From Doryteuthis pealeii (lineage: Eukaryota > Mollusca > Cephalopoda > Myopsida > Loliginidae), in contig CM042181.1 of the NCBI GenBank assembly GCA_023376005.1, forward strand, positions 23,156,013 through 23,220,012: 64,000 nucleotides of DNA, read 5' to 3'. A model generated the notes under the pieces. It did not search any database and was not told the DNA's origin. It saw nothing but the letters and a program-made list of their open reading frames with translations. Positions 13,401 to 22,055 of the stretch are shown here, piece after piece. Made by a program: the position numbers and the translations under genes. Positions within the stretch are counted from its first letter, which is position 1, and the number at the start of each line of letters is the position of its first letter.

Positions 13401-16400
13401 AACAACAAAAAAAAAACATCGTCCTTTTGATTTCCGGATTTCCTTGGATTTAAAAAAAAAATGATATTCGTCTTCAGAATCTCCGGAGAATAGAAATGTT
13501 TGGAAAGACTGATGATACAATTTTAAATTTAATAATTAAAAGTCATTTTACTTTTACAATGAATGAACTTTTTCAAAACTCTCATTTTGTTTCAGGGCAC
13601 TTAATTTTGAACCCCCCCCCCCACTTACTCTGTGGGCGTAAAATCTCTGCGGGTTGGTCAGCGTTTGGTTTTTAATTACAGTATAAATAAAAAAAACTTT
13701 TTTTATTTGTATAAAAATAAAAGTCCGAATAATTGAATTAAAAATAGTAATAATGAAATGAACTTACCTTAACTTATTAGATATTGAATCTTTCGGTTAA
13801 ATTACTGACACAAAAAATAACTCTTCCTAATAGAGAAAGATATATTTGATATTTTATGTATTTGGTCTTAATTGTCTTCCATACAATTAATATTCTAACA
13901 TTATGTGATTTATATTGAAAATCAATTTAATTGTTTTAAAATATGTAAGTCTTGATATTAGGTTTAAAATGTTATATTTTTAGTTTCTAGTAATAAATAT
14001 TTATTTAACGCAAACCTTACTTTATACTCATGAACTAATAAGTTTTGAAGAAAAATTCTATTTTCGCAGAAAAATATCGATGTATATTTTTTTTTTAATA
14101 AGATAATAGTCAATTAAATAATTATGGGAATGAGTAAAAAAGAAATCTCCTAAAAAATTATTTTATATTTTTTTTTTTAATTTTATTTTTCGATAATCAA
14201 TACTTATTTTCTCATAGAAGAGCAACCGTAAAAATTTTTTGGGGGTTTCTATTCATAACTTCGGTCTTTTATCTCATTATTTATACTATGATTAGTATCG
14301 AAAAATGATCAACTTGCAAAACATTTTACGCCCCCAACATAAGGGGGGTCAAAATTAAGTGACCTGAAAAAAATGAGAAAGTTTTGAAATAAAATAAATA
14401 ATGCATTATAAAGATCATTCATTGATACATAAACACTGAAAATTTCATTAAAATCCGATAATTCCCTGATTTTTGGTAAATTATTTTCGGGGGGGGGGGG
14501 GCTAAATTTATTTTGTCAAAAACGAATTTTAGCCTCTGTTTGCTAATGCCTAGATTACTATCACTACAAAACTGACACATTTATTTTGAAACTATCAAAT
14601 CCGGGAGGGAGTGTCTTTAATTCTGCAGAGTTTCCCCTGGAAAGTGGAACAGGAACAACATTTAAAAAAATGAATCGAAAAACTAAAATCTGAGTAATTT
14701 TTGTCACCAACGAAAATACTGAGAATTCTTAACCAGAACAGAGTTAGGGTTGGAGTTTAGGGTTAGTTAGTTTAATGGGAAAATAAATAAATAATTTGGG
14801 CTCTGTTTTTTCTGGGTCACCCTGTATACAGAACCCACAAATTTAGTAATAAAACAGTTAATTTTAACTAGGGGGTTTAGGGTTAGGGTTGGGTTTTTGG
14901 GGAAAACGCCCTAAGTTGGTTGTGTTTTTTTTTTCAAGTGACACCGCTTCGGCTACGGACTTCAATCGTAGCTGGGTTTTTTTTTCAGCAGCCACCGGCT
15001 AGCGGATTTTGAGGCAGGAGGCCGGGACGGAACTCCGCAAAGAGTACCGCCAAAGCCATCCTTGTAGATAAATAGTACGCCGTACTATTTATACAAAGTA
15101 CAGGTACTATTTAACCCATAGCTGGGAAGATGAAAGGGTTCATCATACCTTTCCCAAGAGTATTAGTCAAGAAGTGAACGTAATAGCGCGATTGGAGTTC
15201 GAACTTGTTTACTACGATGTCGCAGTCCAGGACATTAACCACAACAACACAGATACTCTTATCCACAAAAAAGGGCGGGTTCTAAACATGATAATCTTAT
15301 CTGATTTTTTTCAACCCTTTCCTTATTTTTGGGGATACAAAATATTATTTTAATTAAAGAGAAAACTAAAATTAAAATCAGTTACACTAAACTGCCTGGT
15401 AAAAATAGAAGGTGGCGGGGTGGGGGATAAATTATCGTAAACTGTACCGAAGATAAGCGGGACTTTATTACGGTGTTCAATGTTATCTTTCAGTTATTTT
15501 CTGATAAAATATATTAACTGTAAGTTTTAAATGATGTACTCTTTAAGAAGATCAGAATTATTTTTATTCATTTATTCAGTAAACCTTACAAAACTAACCC
15601 CTCAACACGATCCCCAATGAGACTAACATATCAAAATCGTTAACTACAAAAGTGTAAAATTTACACTGTAAATAAATATAGATGCACAACGTATATTATT
15701 ATTCCCTAAACTCAATAAATAAAATAACCCCAGACGGGTTTATATGCCAGTAAGATTCATCAACCTAACAACTAAAGTTGTTTATTTAAAAAGAAATTGT
15801 GCATGACAGTATGTAGAGATGCTGATAGGTACGCGTCCAGCATCCCTGACGCATAAAAATCTAAAAGGACGCAGTAAAATCATATCCATGCGTCCCAGTG
15901 TTTTTTTTCCCCCCCCTTTTTTCTTCCCTCACCATTTCAAGTTAACTGTAAATACATTTCAATAGTTTCTTAGAAACGAATTACACAAGATAGGTTACAC
16001 GGTAGAGGTTAGACGGATTTAGTTGTTTCCCCAGATCATAAATAAAAACCCTACAATTTATTAAGAAACTTTAGTTGGGACCCATAAATTTTTCCGGGAA
16101 CTCATTCAAAGCAAATATGTGCGTCCTAGGACGCACTAAATCAAAGCTTTCAGCATCACTGTATATATGTCTAAAAGTGGTTATTTTGATTGATTTAAGT
16201 GATTAAATTGAGTTCTTTCGATGGAGACTATTAAACTGTTTGTAATTAAAAGGAGGAAGAAGAAGAAAAAATAAAACAATCTTCCTTGAAATAAATTTGT
16301 AAGATTAACTGATCAAAGAAATTAAAAACGATAACCTTTTTTTTAAAAAGAAATTGAAAAGAAAAAGCAAATAAATATTTTCACCCAGAAAAAAATGTAT

Positions 16401-16911
16401 CAAAAATAGAATTTATACACAAATTGAATATTAATTTTCCAAAAATTGTCATTTTACACAAAAAATATTTTAAAACGTAAAACAATTTCAATTTATTTTC
16501 ATTCATTGATAATTTTGATTAGCTCTTAGCTATTGGAGTTCTAAATTTCAAGTTTAGATTTTTCTTTACTTGTAGTTTTAATAAACTTTGTATGAGCTTA
16601 TCAAATTTTTACTTTTTTAAATATTGAATTTTTATCATATTTTTAAAAAATTAAACGTATTTTCAAAAATGATTGATTTTTCTTGTTGACGTGTGAACGG
16701 TATTTGGTTTGTCAAATTTTTTCAAGAGATGATTAATTTGAAACAATAATATACTAAACAGTTTTGTTTAATAATGAAAGTAATGAAACACACCTATTCT
16801 TGGTAACTCCTCGTCAGTACTACTCGTAGACACCCCGGGCAGCTGTACAGGAGATAATATTAATAAAAATAGACAAACCCAAACATAACACATGTGACTT
16901 CGGGCCGCCAT
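1402..16911 (-). CDS. PCYOX1: Prenylcysteine oxidase-like gene (spliced; exons 1-4, 3' part outside window)
   Basis: Four exons join in frame on the minus strand: 16794-16911, 8450-8656, 5651-5831 and 1402-1614, all with GT-AG borders and matching phases (1, 1, 2, 2). The protein starts with a hydrophobic signal peptide, followed by a Rossmann FAD-binding motif ([11 protein letters not shown]) and a second dinucleotide-domain stretch ([14 protein letters not shown]). It then follows the prenylcysteine lyase core, including GIYDGEQF, the YDH segment and VNYGQ/AFVG-like [14 protein letters not shown]. Family members are FAD thioether oxidases that cleave farnesyl- or geranylgeranyl-cysteine in lysosomes to free cysteine, an isoprenoid aldehyde and hydrogen peroxide. 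About 240 residues are present, roughly the first half of the usual ~500. Introns are 2.6-8.1 kb and repeat-filled. The gene is head to head with the DIABLO-like gene. The family call is from remembered similarity to vertebrate PCYOX1; PCYOX1L is not excluded. Confidence 0.88.
1815..1830. repeat. (TA)n tract flanking foldback element
   Basis: Short TA run at the left of the 1856-2165 foldback; a similar run lies at its right (2164-2181). Confidence 0.8.
1856..2165. repeat. Foldback element with ~93-bp perfect arms
   Basis: 1858-1950 and 2070-2163 are inverted copies (for example CTGACAGAATCTGTTTCGAC against its complement), separated by ~120 bp of pyrimidine-rich DNA. TA tracts flank both sides. 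This is MITE-like architecture without a gene. Confidence 0.85.
2185..2262 (+). repeat. Short interspersed repeat shared with 56725-56800
   Basis: A block containing GAAACCTACTCGAGTTTCAC and GGATCTTCAGGGTTAAATCC occurs at both places with only a few differences, next to a TA tract each time. Confidence 0.8.
2659..2705. repeat. (TA)n microsatellite
   Basis: An uninterrupted TA run of over 40 bp, adjoining the 3' end of a SINE copy. Confidence 0.95.
2712..2998 (-). mobile_element. tRNA-derived SINE, type 2
   Basis: The reverse complement carries a tRNA-like A box and a decayed B box, then the AATACCCTTGGGAAAGGTAT central block and the TAGTCTAGGAGAAG end region. Other copies: 20925-21200, 43595-43840, 50925-51095, 60255-60530. 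The 3' end abuts a TA microsatellite. Confidence 0.75.
3643..4003. mobile_element. Near-perfect palindromic foldback element
   Basis: Arms 3643-3818 and 3827-4003 are inverted copies with few mismatches around an 8-base loop (3819-3826). The outer ends read CAGAGTTTGATCACCTCT. The same end sequence recurs at 56122-56149, so this is a dispersed MITE-like family. Confidence 0.9.
4035..4460 (-). repeat. Family B interspersed repeat, partial copy
   Basis: Shares with 40800-41255 and 41803-42439 the AATAATAC...TTTATTAAA...GCAAATTAA order, the ACATTGCAGGATTTTAAACA segment and the end CTGTCTGTCTAACC-like block before ATAATAAGATA. Non-coding. Confidence 0.7.
4603..4963. mobile_element. Foldback element with ~165-bp arms
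   Basis: The segment beginning AGGGTAGGTCGATTTTTCAC is inverted at 4780-4963 around a short spacer (about 4778-4796, ACAAAATTTACCC). Arms are almost complete. No open reading frame; MITE-like. Confidence 0.88.
5055..5632. mobile_element. TIR element beside PCYOX1 exon 3
   Basis: The ends are inverted copies: GTAATTTCATGTCAAATCAT at the left, ATGATTTGACATGGAATTAC at the right. Inverted CTTCAATTTTTCT and GAGCTTCCAATTCCAAA blocks lie further inside. A related end fragment lies at 25375-25506. Non-coding. Confidence 0.8.
5651..5831 (-). CDS. PCYOX1: PCYOX1-like exon 3
   Basis: A long pyrimidine run and CAAG acceptor precede GTTTGG; the donor is GTGAG at 5650-5646. It encodes [20 protein letters not shown] and then [20 protein letters not shown], which lines up with the prenylcysteine lyase segment of PCYOX1. 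Phase is 1 in and 2 out. A foldback element ends at about 5632, only ~15 bp beyond the donor. Confidence 0.9.
5940..6235. repeat. Minisatellite, ~43-bp unit, about seven copies
   Basis: The unit contains GTCCCAATCCTCATATACCC and CTACCTATGAACATTAATGG. Two units are shortened by loss of the CTCATATACC part. It lies in the intron between PCYOX1 exons 3 and 2. Confidence 0.92.
6238..6365 (-). mobile_element. 5S rRNA-derived SINE fragment
   Basis: The reverse complement has the ATCACCAAAGTTAAAC...GTACTTAATTAGGTAACCAC...AGCAACAGCAGGTACTATAAGC order of a decayed 5S rRNA gene. It resembles 20530-20645 and 20722-20815. The match covers the internal promoter half of 5S. Confidence 0.6.
6540..7090 (-). 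mobile_element. Non-LTR retrotransposon 3' fragment with shared tail
   Basis: On the minus strand an open stretch of over 130 codons (7086 down to about 6640) reads [39 protein letters not shown] and then [16 protein letters not shown]. This is the C-terminal Cys/His region found after the RNase H part of I/Jockey-type LINEs. The 3' end is AACCCAAGGGGTTGACATGCC followed by (CCAAA)n. That tail matches the end of the 560-bp elements in this window. It lacks the reverse transcriptase part. Confidence 0.8.
7200..7825 (+). mobile_element. Non-LTR retrotransposon 3' fragment (decayed ORF)
   Basis: Pieces of one coding sequence can be followed through frameshifts: [49 protein letters not shown] and a final Cys/His knuckle (CSRCTRDCH). 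These are the C-terminal motifs of a widespread animal LINE ORF2. The reverse transcriptase core is absent. It lies in PCYOX1 intron 2, antisense to the gene. Confidence 0.75.
7830..8130 (-). pseudogene. Coiled-coil ORF fragment, possibly LINE ORF1-like
   Basis: From ATG at 8114 an open stretch reads [20 protein letters not shown] and continues as a charged, heptad-like helix rich in Lys and Glu. A leading coiled coil is common in LINE ORF1 and some DNA-transposon proteins, but no diagnostic domain follows. After about 7850 the frame runs into the antisense of the neighbouring LINE. Function unknown. Confidence 0.3.
8180..8340. repeat. Pyrimidine then purine low-complexity tract
   Basis: C/T-rich DNA changes to A/G-rich DNA near 8222, so the two halves could pair as a long imperfect hairpin. 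Several spurious short ORFs cover it. Confidence 0.7.
8357..8472 (-). repeat. 61-bp tandem duplication across the exon 2 splice donor
   Basis: The block from AAAATTATGAAATG to AAAATTAACC occurs at 8357-8411 and again at 8418-8472. Each copy holds the end of PCYOX1 exon 2 coding sequence plus GTAAGAAC. Use of the far donor would insert a segment that can be tested against transcripts. Confidence 0.9.
8450..8656 (-). CDS. PCYOX1: PCYOX1-like exon 2 (FAD-binding Rossmann motif)
   Basis: The acceptor is TTTTAG at 8657-8658 and the donor GTAAG at 8449-8445. It encodes [19 protein letters not shown], the GxGxxG dinucleotide-binding loop, and then the acidic ribose-binding strand (DVFEA) and the [11 protein letters not shown] segment typical of the family. 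Phase is 1 in and 1 out. The donor and the last ~20 exon bases lie inside a 61-bp tandem duplication (8357-8472), so a second identical donor sits 61 bp downstream. Confidence 0.9.
8700..9350. repeat. ~190-bp direct repeat pair with internal inverted ends
   Basis: 8741-8927 and 9162-9350 match closely (TACGATATTCTACACACCGA and following). The right boundary (TTCTAAAATAAACAAACATCC) also occurs inverted at 8715-8740, so this may be two copies of a TIR element with a missing left end. Between them lies unrelated DNA (8930-9160). Confidence 0.8.
9699..9960. repeat. TA/TG microsatellite followed by T-rich tract
   Basis: (TA)n, (GT)n and (TA)n run from 9699 to 9770, then a T-rich stretch with TTTATTTTTATT units to about 9960. 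Confidence 0.9.
10264..10370. repeat. Short hairpin element, ~47-bp arms
   Basis: GAATAAGATATAATGAAAAA is inverted at the right side around a ~9-base loop (GGCTCATCA), with one mismatch seen in the arms. TA tracts flank both ends, consistent with a TA target. Confidence 0.9.
10580..10826 (-). mobile_element. tRNA-derived SINE, type 1
   Basis: The reverse complement begins GGCCGGGTTAGCTCAGTCGG with a clear A box, then a GTTCGATACCG-like B box (here one change, GTTGGATACC). The body has CCTTGGTCTAGCGCTATTGA and the 3' part GGCTGATACC...GACTTTAC. Full copies of the family are ~245 bp. Confidence 0.9.
10845..11062. repeat. Minisatellite, ~31-bp unit, about eight copies
   Basis: The unit reads TCTATTTAGTCATTAATATT plus TATAACACGT, with small deletions in two units. 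Confidence 0.92.
11388..11612. mobile_element. Foldback element containing CTAACCCTAACCC
   Basis: TGGTTATTTCCTATAAATCC at the left is inverted at the right end (about 11572-11600), with GACTGATAAATTATTTATTT inverted further inside. The centre carries the TTAGGG-like block also seen in the 14730-14900 and 31585-32040 repeats. Confidence 0.8.
11690..11770. repeat. Partial copy of the GGTGGTCCGAAA TIR family
   Basis: Matches the left half of 12625-12845 (GTGGTCCGAAA, TCTTGTCACCCC, TTGTTTTAACTTTC). The right end is missing. Confidence 0.65.
11945..12535 (-). mobile_element. 560-bp shared-tail element, full-length copy
   Basis: It contains all blocks of the family in order: the tail TATGGCATATCAACCTCGGT, TAGATAGGACCCTAACAGGT, CACTCCGGGTCAGAGTGGAC, GTCATTCCCAGGACATG, GGCAATAGGGTTGGGA, AGGTGCAGTCAGTGCATTC. 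No reading frame is conserved, so it looks non-autonomous. Its 3' tail equals that of the LINE at 6540-7090. Confidence 0.85.
12625..12845. mobile_element. MITE with ~35-bp terminal inverted repeats
   Basis: The left end TACAGGGTGGTCGTCCAAAA is mirrored at the right end (GACAAGACC...GACCACCCTGTA). The ends are also seen at 34455 and 36600. Interior AT-rich, non-coding. Confidence 0.8.
13030..13560. other. Intronic stretch without recognised gene
   Basis: Homopolymer C, G and A runs (13190-13275, 13390-13460) dominate. Short minus-strand ORFs here are Phe-rich noise from A runs. Confidence 0.5.
13565..14400. repeat. Large imperfect inverted repeat
   Basis: GGGCACTTAATTTTGAACCC near 13600 is inverted as GGGGTCAAAATTAAGTGACC near 14345, with weaker pairing outside (CTCTCATTTTG against AATGAGAAAG). 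The ~650 bp between is AT-rich with no gene seen. Confidence 0.6.
14730..14900. repeat. Copies of the CAGAACCCACAAATTT repeat
   Basis: Resembles the tandem units at 31585-32040, including TTCTGGGTCACCCTGTATAC and GGGTTAGGGTTGGG. The block is broken and rearranged here. Confidence 0.65.
15085..15255 (-). mobile_element. tRNA-derived SINE, type 3, fragment
   Basis: The reverse complement has an A-box-like head, a GTTCGAACTCCAA B-box region and the AATACTCTTGGGAAAGGTAT central block. The shared tail is lost. Copies at 43205-43405 and 43985-44200. Confidence 0.65.
15825..16165. mobile_element. MITE-like element ending in GATGCTGATAG
   Basis: The ends GATGCTGATAGGTACGC and TTTCAGCATCACTG are inverted. 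Interior blocks CATCCCTGACGCATAAAAAT and GTGCGTCCTAGGACGCAC are shared, inverted, with 63150-63460, and partly with 19270-19365. Confidence 0.8.
16170..16790. other. PCYOX1 intron 1 start, no feature recognised
   Basis: Very AT-rich unique sequence with no repeat family, hairpin or coding signal noticed. It is the least repeat-invaded intronic segment near the divergent promoter. Confidence 0.5.
16794..16911 (-). CDS. PCYOX1: PCYOX1-like exon 1 (signal peptide)
   Basis: Starts at ATG (16911-16909), the first Met of the frame, in a GCGGCC-rich context. It encodes [19 protein letters not shown] followed by a short polar stretch, a textbook secretory signal peptide that fits a lysosomal enzyme. 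The exon ends in phase 1 at a GTGTG donor (16793-16789), and its last base completes an Ala codon with exon 2. The 5' UTR border cannot be read. Confidence 0.85.
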
Positions 16912-17200
16912 ATTGCTCGACTGCTTTTTTTAGTTTTTTCTGTCTGTCGCCGTCACCATGCAGAGACAATGTTTATATTTTCGTAAATAAAAACTTGTTT
17001 TAAACAAGAAAAAGTAAAAACAGAAAAACATAATAGGAAAACCAAAACAGAAAGTAAATATTGAATATATAAAGTAAATAAATCTAAAGACATGTCTTAA
17101 TTAGTTTTATATTGTAATTTGTTTGTTTTTTGTATTATACGAAACTATTGCTGTTTTATAAATTGCATTTTTAGTCTGTTAATAGCGAGAAAAAGTAAGC
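16912..17200. promoter_or_regulatory. Divergent intergenic gap between PCYOX1-like and DIABLO-like genes
   Basis: The two start codons face away from each other with 289 bp between them, and the gap contains no recognised repeat. Both promoters and 5' UTRs must overlap or abut here unless untranslated first exons exist elsewhere. No TATA box is convincingly placed. The PCYOX1 side is more CpG-containing (GTCGCCGTCACC near 16948) than the AT-rich DIABLO side. The promoter role is inferred from gene geometry. Confidence 0.6.
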
Positions 17201-17410
17201 ATGGCTTTAATCTGCCGGTGTTTGCGCTCATTAGGGAAATTGAGCCCTCGTCTTCCAATTTTAAGGCCCACCCTGATTCATTGGGCAGTCGGGGTGAGCC
17301 TTTTGCCCAGTGTGGCTTACTGCTATAATGCTAATAATAATAATAATGATAATAATAACGATATAATTCCAACTATGGTTATCGATTGTGAAGATGTTAC
17401 AGAAATACCG
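17201..17410 (+). CDS. DIABLO: DIABLO-like exon 1 (presequence and putative IAP-binding motif)
   Basis: ATG at 17201 has A at -3 and G at +4. The exon encodes a 36-residue presequence-like segment, then SVAYCYN, an Asn/Asp run from an (AAT)n tract, and IDCEDVTEIP. It ends in phase 0 at GTGAGT (17411). Aligning VGVSLLPSVAY with the human segment before and at AVPI puts Ser37 at the expected new N-terminus. The cleavage site itself is inferred. Confidence 0.85.
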
Positions 17411-20400
17411 GTGAGTTAAGAAATTTCACCTGTTTATTTTGTGGGAGGTCATCGTGTCACACGGACAGAAAAAGAAGACATTTGATAACTCATCGATGTT
17501 TTGTATTATGTCGGTAAATTTAAGAAATAAAGGAAAGCTACCCCCATTTGGCACATTACAAAATATGTATTTTTAAAAATTGGTTTTATCCTTCATTTCC
17601 ATTGTCTTCTTCTCGTAGGATACCTGATATCGCACCTTGTTTCCAATAATCAATAATAATTATTATTGCCTTCCAGGAAGAAGAAGAATTATCCATTGAA
17701 GGAAATCATACAATGAGCTACATAATCTTGCTATCTTTTGTAAATGATTAGCTTCGATTATTCAAATCATGCGACTACCAATACCTGCAATACCATGTTT
17801 GAAAAATCCAACAGGTAGCGAAAAAAAAAAAGATTGTATGTAAATTTGGTATAAATGCAGAATAGCGCGCAAGAGATAATATCATTAGAATCGTATTTTA
17901 CGTATAAATAGCATTAGATTACGGAAAATCTCGAAGTAGCTTAATATTAACCCTAGTGTCTCAAAAGTTTCGCGTATTTCTGTGAAATGTAATACTTTTT
18001 ATACTTAAGTAAAGTCGACGAAGTAGCCTATTGTCGGTATCAGCCAGACACCAAAAGGAATTTATCCCCTTTTCATTAGCGCTAAACATGGGAGATTGTT
18101 TTTTCGTTTGAGGTGGAGCGCCACATCTACCATCAGCTTCCCACTTTACCACACAGATCTCTGTGCTACTCATACACTGAGTTGGCAAGGACTAGTATTG
18201 AACCTGACTTAGCTAAACTGGCCCTATATTTTATATGTAAAAAAAAGGTAAAGTCGTCGGGGAGACCTAAAGTTGGTATCAGCCAGACAGCAAGGAAGTC
18301 TATCCCCTTTTCACTAGTGCTAGAACAAGGAGACTATTTTAGCGTCTGAGGAGGAGCGCCAAACCTACTATCAGCTCCTCACTTTACCGCACAGATCTCT
18401 GTGCTACTCATACGCTAAGTTGGCAAGGGCCGGTATCGAACCGGGAACCTTGTGGTTCCTAGCTGGACACTCTACCGACTGAGCTAAACTGGCCCTTTTA
18501 TTATATGTAATCTAATGATATTATCTCTTGCGCGCTATTCTGCATTAGTACCAATGCTTTTTATACGTAATCTAATGATATTATCTCTTGCGTGCTATTC
18601 TGCATTAGTACCAATGCTTTTATACGTAATCTAATGATATTATCTCTTGCGCGCTATTCTGCATTAGTACCAATGCTTTTTATACGTAATCTAATGATAT
18701 TATCTCTTGCGCGCTATTCTGCATTAGTACGTAATCTAATGATATTATCTCTTGCGCGCTATTCTGCATTAGTACCAATGCTTTTTATACGTAATCTAAT
18801 GATATTATCTCTTGCGCGCTATTCTGCATTAGTACCAATGCTTTTATACGTAATCTAATGCGCGCTATTCTGCATTAGTACCAATGCTTTTTATACGTAT
18901 CTAATGATATTATCTCTTGCGCGCTATTCTGCATTAGTTATGCTTTTTATACGTAATCTAATGATATTATCTCTTGCGCGCTATTCTGCATTAGTACCAA
19001 TGCTTTTTATACGTAATCTAATGATATTATCTCTTGCGCGCTATTCTGCATTAGTACCAATGCTTTTTATACGTAATCTAATGATATTATCTCTTGCGCG
19101 CTATTCTGCATTAGTACCATAAATTTGAATGTCCCATGTAACAAATATCTACAAGCATTTATTTGCTGACAATTTGTTTATTAATTTATTATTTTGAGAA
19201 ACTTGTATCGATTTCCAATGTTTTGGTATTTATCCAGAATATCCCTGTGTGGAATTGGCTGCAGAAATATACAGAGATACTGATAGGTACGCACCCTGTG
19301 TAACTGAAGCATAAAAACCTAAAAGAACGCAGAAAAATTATATCCATGCATCCCAGGTCGCGATGATAGTCTGGATATCCATGACTCTCACTTTTCAACT
19401 GTCCCTAGAGGTCCTCTACGCAGCATCCAGAATCTGCACAGAACTAATTGATGTAGGTTTTTGCTGGTTGGCCTACACTGGTGTGTCCATATATAGGTAT
19501 ACACATGCTGCTTCCAAGATTTGTTCAAGACAGCATCCTTTTGTAGTTCCCATCTATCTTTTTCTCTAAGCACTTTGAGTGGTGCAGCTATAGATTAACA
19601 CTGACATGGCTAAAGCTTGGAAAAAATTTTGTTTTATTTTATCAGTGAGATCAGATTTCTATATGATTGATAATCTATCAATAGCAGTCCATGCCTTTCT
19701 TATGTATACATTGACATCACATTCTGTAGATGAGATATTACTACCTAAATATGTGAACTGTTCTACTAATATTAGTCTTGCCATCATTAATGACATCAAT
19801 ATGATTGATAATCCATCAATAGCAGTCTGCCTTTCCTATATTGACATCACCTTCTGTAGATGAGATATTACTATCTAGGTATGTGAACTGCTCTACTAAT
19901 ATTAGTCTTTGTATACCGTCTAGGAGGGTTGACAGAACTATGGCACGGTATACTGTACATTTAGTTCTCAAGAAGATGTTTCTGTTGAACCAGACTCACC
20001 TCTTCAGTTGGCCAAACGCTTTGGAAGCATTTTACATTCGGAGATCAAGCTCTGCATTGAGTCTGTTGTTGGTGGCAACCGTGAAGGTCAGATCAAGCTC
20101 TGCATTGAGTCTGTTGTTGGTGGCAACCGTGAAGGCCAGGTATCTGAAGGTATTCACCTGAGCTAGATCCTGACCTTCTATCAATATGTCTTGTCCAGTG
20201 TAATGTGATGTCTATATATTCATATTTTCCATCCATTGTTGTAATCTGGCACAAGATCATGAAGCCAGGGGGGTCCAGAAGAAAGCAGCGGCACATCATC
20301 TTCAGGCACAGCCTTCACATGTGACATCTGTGGTCGAAAATGTTTTTCGAACATTGGACTTCACAGCCCCTGAAGGCACTGTAATTTCAGGGGCACAAAA

Positions 20401-22011
20401 ACTATATTATAGTCTTCTGAGACTAAAATGCCAATAATTTGTAAATTTTCTTTTGCATGTTTAATTTAATAAATTTTTGTTAATTAACTCAGCTGCCTTT
20501 TGCTTTTTAATGTAACATTCAACTGTTAGACCCAAAATGCCAAACTATACATCTCGCTAGATCACCAAAGTTAAGCAGTGATAAGTCTGTTCAATACTTA
20601 ATTGGGTGACCACTTAAGCAATAGCAAGTACTGTAAGCAACCCGTCCTTTGTTTAACAAAATGACTTGATTCGGCTTTCAAACGACCTGAAAGACGGTTG
20701 ATATACTGTAAAACAAAACAAACAACCCACTAGATCACCAAATTTAAGCAGCGAGGAACCTGTTCAAGACTTAATTTGGTGACCACATAAGCAACAGCTG
20801 GTACTGTAAAAAACTGAGTTCTTTGTTTATGGACCTATGGTAATGGTTGATGTGACAGACACATAGGGATATTTTATGAGCAGTCCTTGTACACCCCTCC
20901 CCACCTGAACTACAAGTACGAACATATGAATTAATGGTTAGAGTCGTAGGGAACGAATTCGTCAGCCTGAGTTCACATTTTGGACGAGGCTGTTTGCATT
21001 TCACATAGCGCTAATACCCTTGGGAAAGGTATGAATCCAACTATTCTTCGACTAGCTATGAGTAAATAGTAGGGTAGACTGAGCTCTCAAACCATGACTA
21101 GGTAATCAGTCTATGAGAAAGAAAACTCTGAATTCAAACCTGTTAAACTTTGCTTAAGAAATTGACCTTATCCTGCTTGTGTGGAGGGGTTGGTAAATAT
21201 ATATATATATATGAGAAGTAAATACACAAGCGATGTGTTTTGATATGGCTTTTTTTTTAGCCGACAATTTTTGGGAGAATATGTGCTTGATTGAAGTCGT
21301 ACCTAATTTTGAAAGTTAATTAATTAATAATTAATTAATTAGGTGGGAATACCTATTCAAATGTAAGGCTAAACAAATCGAGAAAAATCAATCTCTGTAT
21401 GTACATTTCGGCCTATTAGGCCTCATCAGCAGAGCTATAGATAGGAAGACCGCCCTGTGCATGATTCGAACCCTGACTGTCAAGCTGACAGGCGAGGACC
21501 GTAACCCCTACACCAACCGGACTCTCCTAGATTTTTTGTTTTGTTTAGAAGTAGGTTATATTCCTCTTATAGTGACTTTTTCTACACAACAGTATGACAG
21601 TATCTATAGCTCTGTTGATGAGGCCTAATAGGCCGAAATGTACATACAGAAATTGATTTTTCTCGATTTGTTTAGCCTTACATTTGAATAGGTATTCCCA
21701 CCTAATTAATTAATTATTAATTAATTAACTTTCAAAAAATTAGGTACGACTTCAATTAAGCACATATTCTCCCAAATATATATATATATATATATACCGC
21801 AGTTACCATTAAATCCATCAAGCAAATAAGTGTACAATCTTATTTACTTGGGGATTTTTTCACTAAAATCGATTAAAAAGTGCTCAATATAAAGAACTAA
21901 ATAGACGATTAAAATTGAATCGTTTAAAATATACCGACTCAAGTTTCTTGCAATAGTGCTATATATATATATATAAAAACATTTTTGTCCAAGAAGATCA
22001 ATGTATGTTAA

Positions 22012-22055
<44 letters not shown>

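Noticed and set aside
14735..14900. TTAGGG-like repeats suggesting interstitial telomere DNA
   Set aside because: The motif is part of a dispersed TIR repeat (also 11480 and 31585-32040) and not a run of perfect hexamers.
18592..19122. Repetitive ORFs with an ILSLARYSALVP unit
   Set aside because: The 60-bp minisatellite unit is a multiple of three, so open frames arise by construction.
20530..20645. Functional 5S rRNA gene
   Set aside because: Too many substitutions, no intact 5' third and no T-run terminator in place.
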